From: Microbacterium elymi | Lineage (GTDB): Bacteria > Actinomycetota > Actinomycetes > Actinomycetales > Microbacteriaceae | Reading direction: 5' to 3' | Assembly: GCF_021582895.2 (NCBI RefSeq) | Contig: NZ_CP091139.2 | Span: forward strand, 1,736,001 to 1,800,000 | Length of the DNA stretch: 64,000 nt | Part shown: piece by piece, positions 49,960-59,993 of the stretch | Position numbering within the stretch: position 1 is the first letter of the stretch | Layout of the letters: the number at the start of each line of letters is the position of its first letter | Notes under the pieces: model-generated | The model's database searches: none | What the model was told of the DNA's origin: nothing | The model's input: the letters and a program-made list of their open reading frames with translations, nothing else | Translations under genes and position numbers: made by a program

Positions 49960-51395
49960 CGGCCCCGGCCCCGGCGGCGCGGCGCCCGGCGTCGGCCTGG
50001 GCGACGGCCCCGGCCGCGGGTCCGGGTGCGGACGCGGCGGGGGATCCGGCAGCACCCGGCGCGCGTCGTACTCCACCGCGGTGACCGAGGTCGCGCCGCG
50101 CAGCTCGCCGACGGCGCGACGCAGAGCCGTCGTGCGCGGGTCGCGCGCGGCATCCAGCATCCGCGCCGTCGCCACGTACTCCCCAGATGGTGCGGCGCCA
50201 GCGACAGGTCCTGCAGTCCGGGCAGCGGGTCGCCGACGCGCTCGACGACGAGGCTGCCCGGCGCCCCGACCCGGGTCGGCGATCCGCCCGCCGCCAACGC
50301 CGGGATGAGGTCGTCGGTGTGCCGGAGCTGCACGCTGAGCGTCTCCGGTCCGACGGCCGCCTCGGTCGGCGACCCGGCGGTGGCCAGCAGCCGGGTGTCG
50401 TAGCCGCCTTCGATCGCCAACCGGTCGGCGATCATCCCGCCCTGCGAGTGCCCGAACAGGTACACCTGCGCGCCATCGGGCACCCCGGCATCCCTCATCG
50501 CCTGCACGGTCGCCTCGTAGGCCGAGGCATCCTCCCCAGATACAGCCGCAGGTTCGAGCGCATGTCCCACGGATCGGCGCCTTCCGTGGTCGGCGAGAAG
50601 TCGCGGGTGCCGGCCAGATACACCGCGTACCGCGTCGTCCCGTCGGGCATCGTGTAGGTCTCCACCCGGATGCGTGCGTCGCCCGACGGGATCCGGCCGA
50701 GGGCGGCGGCGAAGTCGTCCGGCGGCCCGGTCGCGGTGACCGCCGAGGTCCGCTCCAGCCGCACCGGGCGCGCCGCCCCGTCCAGCCGCTCGTCGGGCCC
50801 GATGACGCCGGTGCCCAGGCAGCCGGCGAGCGCCTGCAGATTCTGCGCCGCCGCGGGCAGCGCGATCACGGCGGAGTACAGCGCGGCCGCGACCGGCGCC
50901 GGCAGCACCGGCCCGAGTCCCGTCGGCAGCGCCCATCCCAGGTTCGCGCCGGAGATCAGGCCGCCGCCCACCCGGCGCTCCCAGGCGGATGTCGCGCGAT
51001 CTGCGGCGTCCGCGGCAGCGGGATGCTGCACCTCGGCCCGCCCGGACACCAGGGCAGCTCCCGCCCGGGCGCCCGCCCCGACCGCCATCGCCTGCCGCGC
51101 GCGCAGCTCGACGATCTCGTACGTCTCCGCCAGCGTGCGCAGGTCGTCGGCAATCTCGTCCGCCTCGTCCGCGCTCTGCGCGGCGGCCCACGCCGACTGC
51201 TCGGAGCGTCGGCAGCGACCCGCCCCAGGCACCGGCCGCGCCCACGGCGGCGAGGCGCTCGGCCTGCGCGCGGAGCTTCATCGCAGGCATCCTGAGCTCC
51301 TGCCCCAGGCCGCGGTATCGGCCGGCCGCCGCGCGCAGGCTGCCGGTGTCGACGGCGACCAGCCCGCCGTCGCGGATGTCGAGGTCATCGCTCAT
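49930..51395 (-). CDS. Alpha/beta hydrolase with N-terminal helical domain and Pro-rich tail
   Basis: About 488 residues after correcting shifts near 51205, 50535 and 50175. Residues 1 to about 130 are Ala-rich and helical (WAAAQSADEADEIADDLRTL), resembling WXG/ESX-type substrate regions. The middle includes a hydrophobic Ala/Gly stretch. The C-terminal half has the serine-hydrolase nucleophile elbow YLFGHSQGGMIADRL, followed by histidine-rich RHTDDLIP. The tail after residue 450 is Pro/Gly/Arg repetitive (PDPRPGPSPRPTPG). No signal peptide is seen. A partner in type VII-like secretion is plausible given the small helical gene just upstream; the substrate is unknown. Confidence 0.7.
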
Positions 51396-51437
51396 CCGTA
51401 TCCATCGCATCGCTCATCCCGCGCCCATCGCCACACC

Positions 51438-51707
51438 TCATCCCGCACCCATCGCCACGTACGCCGCGGCGCGCATCGCCCGCAGCCGGTCCTGCTCGTC
51501 GACCACCCGGGCGGCGACCCGGCCGACCCCGTCCCGCCACATCCCGGCGTCGCGGTGGTACGCCTGGACGGCCCGCGCCTGCCAGTGCGTCTCGTCGATC
51601 ACGGCGGATGCGGCATCCTGCACCGCGCGCAGCCGCCGCTCGACCTCGTCCAGGGCGTGGAGAACGGCATCCATCGCCGCCACGGCATCCACGGTCACAG
51701 CGCTCAT
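51438..51707 (-). CDS. Small helical protein (WXG100-like size), hypothetical
   Basis: An 89-residue, mostly alpha-helical protein. It contains DETHWQARAVQAYHRDAGMWRD with two Trp residues and a heptad-like Ala/Val/Arg pattern, but no clear WxG turn. It is 42 bases upstream of the hydrolase gene on the same strand, so the two likely form an operon. Size and layout are like small partners of ESX-associated effectors; the sequence alone cannot confirm this. Confidence 0.65.
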   Translation of the reverse strand: MSAVTVDAVAAMDAVLHALDEVERRLRAVQDAASAVIDETHWQARAVQAYHRDAGMWRDGVGRVAARVVDEQDRLRAMRAAAYVAMGAG

Positions 51708-51821
51708 ATCCCCACGATGCCAGGGCCCCGGGTGCCGGATGCCGCGGTTTCGCCGATCGGTGGACAGACCGTGTGCGGCCCCATGCTGTGCAGGAACCGC
51801 TGGACACCCCAGAATAGGAGC

Positions 51822-52325
51822 ATGACCGATGCGCCGCCGCCCTTCCGGGTCGTGTTCGTATGCACCGGGAACATCTGCCGCTCGCCGATGGCCGAGATCG
51901 TGTTCCGCTGGTTCGCCCACTCGGTCGGCCTGGGCCATCGGGTGATCTCCAGCAGCGCCGGCACCGGCGACTGGCACGTCGGCGAGCAGGCCGATCGCCG
52001 CACCATCGCCGCGCTCGAGCGGCACGGATACGACCCGGCCACGCACCGCGCCCGCCAGTTCGGCTACCACGACTTCGACGCCAACGACCTGGTGGTCGCC
52101 CTCGACACCGGACACGAGCGGGTGCTGCACGAGTGGGCGCGCGGCGAAGACGACGAGTCCAAGATCGCGCTGCTCTCGTTCGACCAGACCGCGGGCGGGG
52201 CCCTGGACGTGCCCGACCCGTACTACGCCGAGCCGGAGATGTTCGACGACGTGCTCGGTATGATCGAGAGCGCGTGCCGGGCGCTCTTCCGGCAGCTCGA
52301 ACCCGCGATCCGCGCCGCCGGCTGA
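51822..52325 (+). CDS. Low-molecular-weight protein-tyrosine phosphatase
   Basis: An intact 167-residue enzyme. The P-loop FVCTGNICRSPMAE (residues 10-23) holds the Cys and Arg of CX5R, SSAGTGDWHVGEQAD follows, and the general-acid Asp is in VPDPYYAEPEMF. It dephosphorylates phosphotyrosine and possibly phosphoarginine in the cytoplasm. ATG has AGGAG five bases upstream. It lies 37 bases before purB and may be cotranscribed with it. Confidence 0.96.
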   Translation: MTDAPPPFRVVFVCTGNICRSPMAEIVFRWFAHSVGLGHRVISSSAGTGDWHVGEQADRRTIAALERHGYDPATHRARQFGYHDFDANDLVVALDTGHERVLHEWARGEDDESKIALLSFDQTAGGALDVPDPYYAEPEMFDDVLGMIESACRALFRQLEPAIRAAG

Positions 52326-52362
52326 CCTGCAGCGAGCCGGGTCCGCGACGAACGGGAGACCC

Positions 52363-53736
52363 GTGACCGCTCTTGCCCCTCAGCCCCTGAGCCCCCTGGA
52401 CGGACGCTATCGCGACGCCGTCGCCGGCCTGTCCGAGTACCTGTCCGAGGCGGGGCTGAACCGCGCGCGGGTCGAGGTCGAGGTGGAGTGGCTGATCACC
52501 CTCACCGATCGCGGACTGTTCGGCACGAGCCCGATGGCGGATGCCGACAAGGAGCGCCTGCGCGGGCTGTACCGCGACTTCGGTCCGGACGAGATCGCCT
52601 GGCTCGCCGCGAAGGAGGCGGTCACCCACCATGACGTGAAGGCTGTCGAGTACCTGGTGCGCGACCGGCTCGCCGCACTCGGCCTGGACGCCGTCGCCGA
52701 GCTCACCCACTTCGCGTGCACCAGCGAGGACGTCAACTCGGCCTCCTACGCGCTGACCGTGCAGCGCGCCGTGCTTCAGGTGTGGCTGCCGAAGCTGCGC
52801 GAGGTGATCGCCGTGCTCGACGCGATGGCCCGCACGCACGCGGATGCCGCGATGCTGGCGCGCACGCACGGCCAGCCGGCGACGCCGACCACCATGGGCA
52901 AGGAGCTCGCGGTGTTCGCGTGGCGCCTGCGGCGGGTGGCCGACCAGATCGATTCCGGCGAGTTCCTGGCGAAGTTCTCCGGTGCCACCGGCACCTGGTC
53001 GGCGCACCTCGCCGCCGACCCCGAGGTGGACTGGCCGGCGCTGTCGCAGGAGTTCATCGAGGGCCTCGGCATCGGGTTCAACCCGCTGACCACGCAGATC
53101 GAGTCGCACGACTGGCAGGTCGAACTCTACGACCGCGCGCGGCATGCCGGCGGCATCCTCCACAATCTGGCCACGGATGCCTGGACCTACATCTCGCTCG
53201 GCTACTTCGCCCAGATCCCGGTCGCCGGAGCCACCGGCTCGTCGACGATGCCGCACAAGATCAATCCGATCCGGTTCGAGAACGCCGAGGCGAACCTCGA
53301 GATCTCCGGCGGACTGTTCGCCACGCTCGCATCCACCCTCGTCACCAGCCGGATGCAGCGCGACCTCACCGACTCGACCACGCAGCGCAACATCGGGGTC
53401 GCGTTCGGACACTCGCTGCTCGCCCTGGACAACCTGCTGCGCGGGCTGGATTCGATCTCGCTGTCGCGCGACGTGCTGCTGGCCGATCTCGACGCGAACT
53501 GGGAGGTGCTGGCCGAGGCGATCCAGACCGTCGTGCGCGCCGAGATCACCGCCGGCAACTCCCAGATCTCCGACCCGTACGCGCTGCTGAAGGAGCTCAC
53601 CCGCGGCCACCGCGTGGGCGCGGCCGAGCTGGCGGAGTTCGTCCAGGGACTGGACATCTCGGATGCCGCGAAGCAGCGTCTGCTCGCGCTCACACCCGCC
53701 GGCTACACCGGCCTCGCATCCCGCCTCGTCCCGTAG
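52363..53736 (+). CDS. purB: Adenylosuccinate lyase
   Basis: An intact 457-residue enzyme, the usual length for the E. coli-like group. It has AKEAVTHHDVKAVEYLVRD, catalytic histidine context LARTHGQPATPTTMGKELAV, and the fumarase/aspartase signature SSTMPHKINPIRFENAEAN at about residue 290. It catalyses fumarate release in two steps of purine synthesis. The start is GTG, 37 bases after the phosphatase. It is one of the few long genes in the window free of frameshifts. Confidence 0.98.
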   Translation: MTALAPQPLSPLDGRYRDAVAGLSEYLSEAGLNRARVEVEVEWLITLTDRGLFGTSPMADADKERLRGLYRDFGPDEIAWLAAKEAVTHHDVKAVEYLVRDRLAALGLDAVAELTHFACTSEDVNSASYALTVQRAVLQVWLPKLREVIAVLDAMARTHADAAMLARTHGQPATPTTMGKELAVFAWRLRRVADQIDSGEFLAKFSGATGTWSAHLAADPEVDWPALSQEFIEGLGIGFNPLTTQIESHDWQVELYDRARHAGGILHNLATDAWTYISLGYFAQIPVAGATGSSTMPHKINPIRFENAEANLEISGGLFATLASTLVTSRMQRDLTDSTTQRNIGVAFGHSLLALDNLLRGLDSISLSRDVLLADLDANWEVLAEAIQTVVRAEITAGNSQISDPYALLKELTRGHRVGAAELAEFVQGLDISDAAKQRLLALTPAGYTGLASRLVP

Positions 53737-53958
53737 CGCGGGCCGGCGGTTCGCCCTGACCGCGCCCCGGTTCGCCGAGACCGGGGACTCCCGGCGAAAC
53801 CGAGGACATTCCGCTGGGTTTCGCCGCAGATACCCGGTCTCGCGGCTGACCGGCCGGGCTGGCGCGCGCCGAGACTGACCGAGCCGGGACGGCGCGCGCC
53901 GAGACTGACCGAGGGCCGGGCCGGGACGGCGAGGGCCGGGACGGCGAGGGCCGGGAGC
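53737..53958. repeat. Intergenic short tandem repeats after purB
   Basis: A 23-base block (starting GGCGCGCGCCGAGACTGACC) occurs at 53861 and 53891 with a 30-base period, followed by two to three copies of a 15-base GGCCGGGACGGCGAG unit up to about 53957. No gene is seen. It separates the convergent purB and membrane protein genes. Confidence 0.7.
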
Positions 53959-54350
53959 TCAGCGCTCCGTCGAGTCGTCCTCGTCGGGCGCGGTGGGGGC
54001 GGCGTCGGTCTCCGAGGCCGGGGCGGCCGCGGCATCCTTCTCCCGCGCCTCGTCGGCGACCGCTCGATCGCGGGCGATGAGCACGGGACCGTCGATGCGA
54101 TGCGTGACCTGGTCGGGCTGGACCACCAGCAGCGCAGCGCGATCACGACGATGGTCACGATGAAGGTGATTCCGGCGACGACGAGCGCCATGATCAGGGC
54201 ATGCGTCGACTCGCCGGGGAACCGGGACTGGAAGAACCCCATCGAGAACAGGGTGACCAGCCCGGCGAACAGCGCGGCGATCAGTGCCAGGCCGAGCAGT
54301 TGCGCCGGCTTCATCAGGTCACGGCGCGTGGTGGGTCGCTGGCCGCTCAT
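53959..54350 (-). CDS. Small two-helix membrane protein, hypothetical
   Basis: 130 residues after adding one G near 54125. Two transmembrane helices (LLGLALIAALFAGLVTLFSM and IMALVVAGITFIVTIVVIAL) are followed by a cytoplasmic tail rich in Ala, Asp and Glu. ATG overlaps the stop of the upstream membrane protein by four bases. The family is common in Microbacteriaceae but has no assigned function that I know of. Confidence 0.8.
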
Positions 54351-55029
54351 GCGGCACCTCCGGGATGGTCATCGGATGCGGTCGATTCGGCCGCGAGAGG
54401 AGTGTTCGTGGCGGCATCCCTGCGCGGGGAGAATCCCGCGATGCCGAGATAGACGGCGGCGATGGCGGCATAGCCGCCGAACACGCCCACGCCGATCGTG
54501 ATGCCGGTGAGGGTGAACGTGGCGTGCGCCTCTTCGACCGTGTAGTTCAGCGCATAACCGGCCGGGACCAGGAGCAGGCCGAGACCGAGGAGCACGCCGA
54601 TCGCGCCGACGGTGATGGCGTCCCGCGCCTCGGAGCGGAGCTCGGGTCGTCGCCCAGTGCCGCGGCCCGACGGGCGCGGAGCCCGGCGACGCCCTCGGCC
54701 ACGCCGGTGGCCAGACCCCAGCCGATCACCAGCCCGAAGAACAGCCCGTCGCTGCGGATCGGCCCGATCCCCGCCACCATGCCGGCGGCCAGGTCGAGCA
54801 CGGCCAGCAGCACGGCGGCCGACCGCCGCCCGGCCGGGAAGACCAGCCAGGCTGCGACGAACAGGACGAAGGCCGAGGTGATCGCGAAGCCGCTGAACAC
54901 CGACAGTCCCAGCGTCGCCGAGTGGTCGGATGAGAACGTGATCATCGCAGCCGCGAGCGCCGCGATGGCGGCGCGCGCGATCTGAAGGTGACGCACCTCG
55001 AACGGGCGCACGGCAGAACGAGACGACAC
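54347..55029 (-). CDS. Multi-pass membrane protein, hypothetical
   Basis: 227 residues from GTG at 55029, after adding one G near 54642. About six hydrophobic segments (for example IARAAIAALAAAMITF and AFVLFVAAWLVF) and short charged loops resemble DUF308/HdeD-like proteins. Related actinobacterial proteins are sometimes labelled acyl-CoA synthetase, but no such motif is present here. It is coupled to the small membrane gene downstream. Confidence 0.78.
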
Positions 55030-55172
55030 GACTGGTTCCTCGACGACGGGGGCTCGCAGAGCGCGAGACGGATGCCTCCAGTCTAGATCGTGCGCCGCCC
55101 CGCCGGTCGCGCCCGCCTCCCGGCGGCCCGGCCGAACCCGCGAGTCCGGGCGGGACATCGCCGGGGGACGAG

Positions 55173-56343
55173 TCAGCGCAGGGCCTGGTCGAGGTCGGCG
55201 ATCAGATCGTCCACGTCCTCCAGGCCGATCGAGATGCGCACGACATCCGCTCCCGGCCGCACCTCGGCCGGCACCGGTCGATGCGTCAGCGCCGCCGGCA
55301 GGTCGGCAAGCGAATCGACCCCGCCCAGCGACACCGCATGGCTGAACAGCCGGACGCCGGAGGTCAGGGCGCTGGCGGCGGCGTATCCGCCGTGCAGGCT
55401 GACCGAGAGCATCGCCCCGGTGCCGCGCATCTGCCGGGCGACGATGCCGCGCGGGTCCCCGTCGATGCCGGGGTAGTAGACCTCGCGCACGGCGGGGTGC
55501 TCTGCCAGCCAGGCGGCGATCCGGGCGGCGCTGTCCTGCTGGGCGCGCATCCGCAGCGGCAGCGTCTGCAGCCCGCGGTGCAGCAGATAGGCGGCGAGCG
55601 GATGCAGTACCGCGCCCGTGATCACCCGGACGCTGCGCAGAGCGACCGCGGTCTCCTCGTCGCAGGCGATCACGCCGGCGATGACATCCCCGTGCCCGCC
55701 GATGTACTTCGTGGCGCTGTGCGAGCGACATCCGGGCGCCCCACGCGAGCGGGTTCTGCAGCACCGGAGTCGCGAACGTGTTGTCCACCACCACCGGCAC
55801 CGACCCGGCCTGAGCCACGACGGCCGCGATGTCGACCAGGTCGAGGGTGGGGTTGGCGGGCGTCTCGATCACGACCAGGGCCGTGTCGTCGCGGATGCTG
55901 TCGCCCACGGCATCCTCGGCGCAGTAGGTGGTCTCGGTCCCCAGCAGACCGGACTCGAGCAGGTGGTCCGTTCCGCCGTACAGGGGCCGGACCGCGACCA
56001 CGTGCCGCTTGCCGGTGGTGCCGGTGTGCGCGATGATCATGGCCGTCGTGGCGGCCATCCCCGACGCGAACGCCACGGCCGCCTCGGCACCCTCGAGCTC
56101 GGCGAGGGCCTGCTCGAACCGGGCCACGGTCGGGTTCCAGAGCCGGGCGTAGACCATGCCGCCGTCGGCGAGCGGATGCCCGCCGCCGGAGATCGACTCG
56201 TACGAGTCCCCTCCGCGGTCGATGTCCGGCAGCGGATTGGTGGTCGACAGGTCGATCGGCAGCGCATGCACGCCCAGTGCGGCGAGGTCTTCGCGGCCGC
56301 TGTGCACGGCGACCGTGTCCAGACCGAGGTGGTTCCGTCCCAT
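55173..56343 (-). CDS. Cystathionine gamma-synthase/gamma-lyase family PLP enzyme
   Basis: 389 residues after changing GCGAGC (55721-55726) to GCAGC, which restores the PLP-lysine motif SLHSATKYIGGHGD. Other motifs: YARLWNPTVARFEQALAELE, FASGMAATTAMI, YGGTDHLLE, VVVDNTFATP and the late SLGGVDSLADLP. It belongs to the trans-sulfuration group; substrate (O-acylhomoserine, cystathionine or methionine) cannot be separated from sequence alone. ATG at 56343 has GGAG upstream. Its 5' flank is a long repeat field. Confidence 0.9.
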
Positions 56344-56359
56344 ACGCTCCACGCTAGCC

Positions 56360-56930
56360 GCTCGGCCGGGCCGCCCCACCCGCCGGACCACCCCACCCGG
56401 CCGGGCCGCCCCACCCGGCCGGGCCGCCCCACTCGCCAGGCCACATCCGCCGACCGGGCCGGCCCCACTCGGCCGGGCACAGATCCGACCGGTCACAACG
56501 GCAGGCCGAAATGGGCGTTCCGCCCCGCCACAGCCCCGCCAAGGCCGATCCGGCCTGCCGTTGCCACACACGACCCGCCTCCTCTGGACCTGCCGGACCG
56601 GCCCCACTCGGCCGGGGGCACCCCACCGAGCGGCCCGGCCCCACTCGGCCGGGCACAGATCCGACCGGTCACAACGGCAGGCCGAAACGGGCGTTCCGCC
56701 CCGCCGCAAGCCCCGCCGCGGCCGATCCGGCCTGCCGTTGCCACACACAACCCGCCTCCCCCGGCCTGCCGGCCCGGCCCCACTCGGCCGGGGCACAGAT
56801 CCGACCGGTCACAACGGCAGGCCGAAACGGGCGTTCCGCCCCACCACAGCCCCGCCGCGGCCGATCCCGCCTGCCGTTGCCACACACAACCCGCCTCCCC
56901 CGGCCTACCGGCCCGGCCTACGATCGGAAC
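56360..56930. repeat. Repeat field with three hairpin-forming units
   Basis: The 587-base gap has no gene. Its left part (56360-56460) repeats CCCCACCCGGCCGGGCCG. Then three copies of a 140-176 base unit start with CACAGATCCGACCGGTC at 56478, 56654 and 56794. Each carries CAACGGCAGGCC and, about 55 bases on, its reverse complement GGCCTGCCGTTG (one mismatch in copy 3), so each can fold into a long hairpin. Copy 2 is one base longer inside the arm exactly at GCAAGC, where its sister copies have ACAGC. Confidence 0.85.
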
Positions 56931-57560
56931 ATGCGCGTGTTCCTGGCCGGTGCCTCCGGGGTCATCGGCAGCCGACTCATCCCCCTCCTGTGTCTCGACG
57001 GCCACGAGATCGCGGGCCTGACCCGCACCGAGAGCAAGGCCGTCCTGCTCGAAGAGCTGGGGGCGACGCCCGTGGTCTGCGACGTGTACGACGCGGACGC
57101 CCTCACCGACGCGGTCGTGGCGTTCGAGCCCGACCTGGTGATCCACGAGCTGACCGACCTTCCCGACGACCCGGGGCAGATCGCCGCGTACCGGCTGCGG
57201 CACTCGCGCATCCGGACCGAGGGCACCCGCAACCTGCTCGCCGCGGCCCGTGCCGCCCAGGTCACACGCCTGCTCGCGCAGAGCGTCGCCTGGACGATGC
57301 CGCCGGGCCCGGGGCAGGACGCGGTCGACGAGCTGGAGCGCTCGGTCCTCGCGTTCGGCGGCGTCGTGCTGCGCTACGGACAGTTCTACGGGCCGGGCAC
57401 GTTCTACCCCGAGGGCGAGCCCACCGCGCCGCGGGTGCAGATCGACCGGGCGGCCGAGGCCACGGTCGACGCCCTGCATGAGCGCTCCGGCGTGCTGGTG
57501 ATCACCGATGAGGCAACGACACGGGTGGATGCCGCATCCGCCCCTGTGAAGGAGGTCTGA
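56931..57560 (+). CDS. NAD-dependent epimerase/dehydratase family protein
   Basis: An intact 209-residue extended-SDR-like protein with cofactor motif GASGVIGSRLIPLL at residues 7-20 and a later LRYGQFYGPGTFYP. It is shorter than full epimerases (about 310) and lacks the C-terminal substrate domain. The start follows directly on the repeat field, and no good ribosome-binding site is evident. It ends one base before the alcohol dehydrogenase gene, so the two probably work together. Confidence 0.85.
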   Translation: MRVFLAGASGVIGSRLIPLLCLDGHEIAGLTRTESKAVLLEELGATPVVCDVYDADALTDAVVAFEPDLVIHELTDLPDDPGQIAAYRLRHSRIRTEGTRNLLAAARAAQVTRLLAQSVAWTMPPGPGQDAVDELERSVLAFGGVVLRYGQFYGPGTFYPEGEPTAPRVQIDRAAEATVDALHERSGVLVITDEATTRVDAASAPVKEV

Positions 57561-57561
57561 C

Positions 57562-58585
57562 ATGCGCGGAGCAGTGATCCACGCCCCCGGGGACGTCCGG
57601 TTCGAAGAGCGGGACGACCCGCGGATCGAGCTGCCGACGGATGCCGTCATCCGGATGCTGGCGACGTGCGTGTGCGGGTCCGACCTGTGGACGTATCGGG
57701 GGCTCAACGACATCCGTCGTCCGCTGTGGATGGGGCACGAGTACGTCGGGGTGGTCGAGGAGATCGGCGCCGACGTGCGGACGCTGTCGCCCGGCGACGT
57801 CGTCGTCGGCTCGTTCATGGCGTCCGACGGGACGTGCGAGATCTGCCGGGCCGGGTATCCGTCGCGGTGCGTGAACGTGGTCTCGATGGGGTCGCTGGGC
57901 GCTCAGGCCGAGCGGCTGCGCGTCCCGTGGGCCGACGGCACGCTGGTGGCGACGCCGGGCGAGCCCGCGCCCGAGCTGATCCCGTCGCTGCTGGCGGCAT
58001 CCGACGTCCTGGGCACCGGGTGGTTCGCCGCCGAGGCGGCCGATGCCGGGCCGGGCAAGACCGTGGTCGTGGTCGGCGACGGGGCGGTCGGACTGCTCGG
58101 CGTGCTGGCGGCCCGGGCCCGCGGCGCGGAGCGCATCATCGCGATGAGCCGGCACGCCGACCGACAGGAGCTCGCGCGGCGGTTCGGCGCCACCGACATC
58201 GTCACCGAGCGCGGCGACGAGGGCGTCGAGCGGATCAAGGAGCTGACCGGCGGTCTGGGCGCGCACTCCACCATCGAGGCCGTCGGCACACAGGAGTCGA
58301 TGGTGCAGGCCATCCGCTCCACCCGCGCCGGCGGGCACGTCGGGTTCGTGGGCGTCTCGCACGGCGTCGCGCTGCCCGGCGAGCTGCTGTTCTACAGCGA
58401 AGTCCACCTGTTCGGCGGACCGGCCCCGGTGCGCCGCTACCTGCCCGACCTGATCGACCGCATCTGGCGCCGCGAGATCGACCCGGGCCAGGTGTTCGAT
58501 CTGACCCTGCCGCTGTCCGAGGTGGCCGAGGGCTACCGGGCGATGGACGAGCGGCGGGCGATCAAGGTGCTGCTCCAAGCCATAG
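57562..58585 (+). CDS. Zinc-dependent alcohol dehydrogenase (MDR family)
   Basis: 340 residues once an extra A near 58578 is removed, giving the normal ending IKVLLQP and a TAG at 58583. Catalytic zinc Cys is in ATCVCGSDLW, His-Glu in MGHEYVGVVEEIG, and structural-zinc-type positions in GTCEICRAGYPSRC (three Cys). The Rossmann motif VVVGDGAVGLLGVL follows at about residue 170. It is likely a small-alcohol or sugar-alcohol dehydrogenase. It starts one base after the epimerase stop. Confidence 0.9.
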
Positions 58586-58633
58586 ACGTGGGGGATGCCG
58601 GCGGTCGGCCGCCGGCATCCCCTCACCGCGTGC

Positions 58634-59885
58634 TCAGCGCACCCGTCGGCCGTGGGCCAGGTCGATCAGGTGCGGGCAGCACATCGCCCTCGCGCAGTCC
58701 GGAGTGCTCGTGCTCGCTGGTGATCCACGGGGTCACGCCCGGCAGCGAGCGCCGCGGTGGCGACGGAGAACTCCAGCGGCACGTACAGGTCGTGCACGTA
58801 CACCGCGGCCGCGCCGCGCGCGCCCGAGGCGCGCAGGGCGTCGGCGTCGTAGAGCTTCGGCCAGGGGTGGTCGGCGAGCGCGAGCGCGACATCCTTCCAC
58901 GGCCGCAGGCCGGGCACCGTGTCGAGCCAGTCGCGGTGCACGTGCTCACCGGTCAGCAGCGTGACGTCGCTGCGGAAGTCGTCCGGCTCGACCCGCTCGG
59001 CCGACCAGCTCGTCGCGTGACCGTCGGCGTAGCTGGACTCGTGGAACACGTAGTACAGCGGCTCGCGGGCCGAGAACGGCAGGAGGCCGGCCAGGTCGTA
59101 GCGGAACGCGTTGGTGTGCGGCTCGTGCTCGAGCAGCTCGTGCAGGTTCTGCCATCCGTCATTCGAGCCCAGCAGCGTGCCCAGCGAGCGCAGCCGCGAG
59201 ACCGAGACGACCTCGCCGTCCGGCAGCACGATGCGCCCGTCCGCGGCCAGATCCGCCAGGCGTCGGATCGTGTCGCGGTGATGCGGGAAGCGCCGGTAGT
59301 ACCGCTGGGAGGCATCCCGCAGCTTGTCGTACGTGAGCGCATAGACGTCGTCGGGGTGGTGGCCCACGGCCGAGAGCCCGCCGGTGAAGTAGGCGTCCCG
59401 GATGGATGCGGCATCCGTCGTCAGGTACGCCAGCGTGGTGAACCCGCCGAAGGATTGGCCCAGCACGCTCCACGTGGCGGCGCCCAGGTGCTCGCGCATC
59501 GCCTCGCAGTCGCGCACGATCGCGTCGGCGCGCAGGTGGGTGATGTACTCGGCCAGCTCGGCGGTACCGCGCTCGTCCAGGTCGCGGTCGCCGACCGGCG
59601 TGGAGCGCCCGGTGCCGCGCTGATCGATCATGACCACGCGGTAGTGCTCGAGCGCGGCATCCAGCCACGACGGACTCGCCGGCGCGTGGAACGGCCGCGG
59701 CGCATCGCCCCCGGGCCCGCCCTGCAGGAACACGAGGTACGGCAGGTCCTCGCCCCGTTGCGCGCGACCACCGCGGCGTACACCTCGATGGTGCGGGCGT
59801 CGGCCGCGTCACCCCACACCAGCGGCACGGTGATGGTGTGATCTTCGACGGTGAGGTCCTGCATGCGACGGGTGGTGACGGCCAT
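58634..59885 (-). CDS. Proline iminopeptidase-like alpha/beta hydrolase
   Basis: 416 residues after three corrections (missing G near 59757, extra base at 58745-58750, extra C near 58685). Motifs are VFLQGGPGGDAP (oxyanion loop), VMIDQRGTGRSTP, and the nucleophile elbow VLGQSFGGFTTLAYL, as in prolyl aminopeptidases of the S33 family; the late HEHSGLREGD supplies the catalytic His. There is no signal peptide. It is likely a cytoplasmic peptidase or esterase. Confidence 0.9.
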
Positions 59886-59921
59886 GCGCTCGAGTCTAAA
59901 CGGGCCGCCCCCGTCGCCGAG

Positions 59922-59980
59922 AGTGCATCTGACGGCCGAGGATGCGGGAAATCACCGCTCTCTCGGCCGTCAGATGCACT
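59922..59980. repeat. Long palindromic element at 3' end of the hydrolase/permease genes
   Basis: AGTGCATCTGACGGCCGA (59922-59939) and its exact reverse complement (59963-59980) form an 18-base stem with a 23-base loop. It lies 14 bases beyond the permease stop and near the start of the hydrolase gene. It can act as a transcription terminator for the sugar transporter and looks like a dispersed REP-type repeat. Confidence 0.8.
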
Positions 59981-59993
59981 TTCGCGGGCGGGG

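Noticed and set aside
56478-56930. CRISPR array or phage attachment region.
   Set aside because: Three long hairpin units without spacers, no integrase or tRNA nearby.
58586-59841. C-terminal extension of the zinc alcohol dehydrogenase by about 400 residues.
   Set aside because: One extra A near 58578 hides the normal stop after LLQP; the remainder is antisense to the iminopeptidase-like gene.
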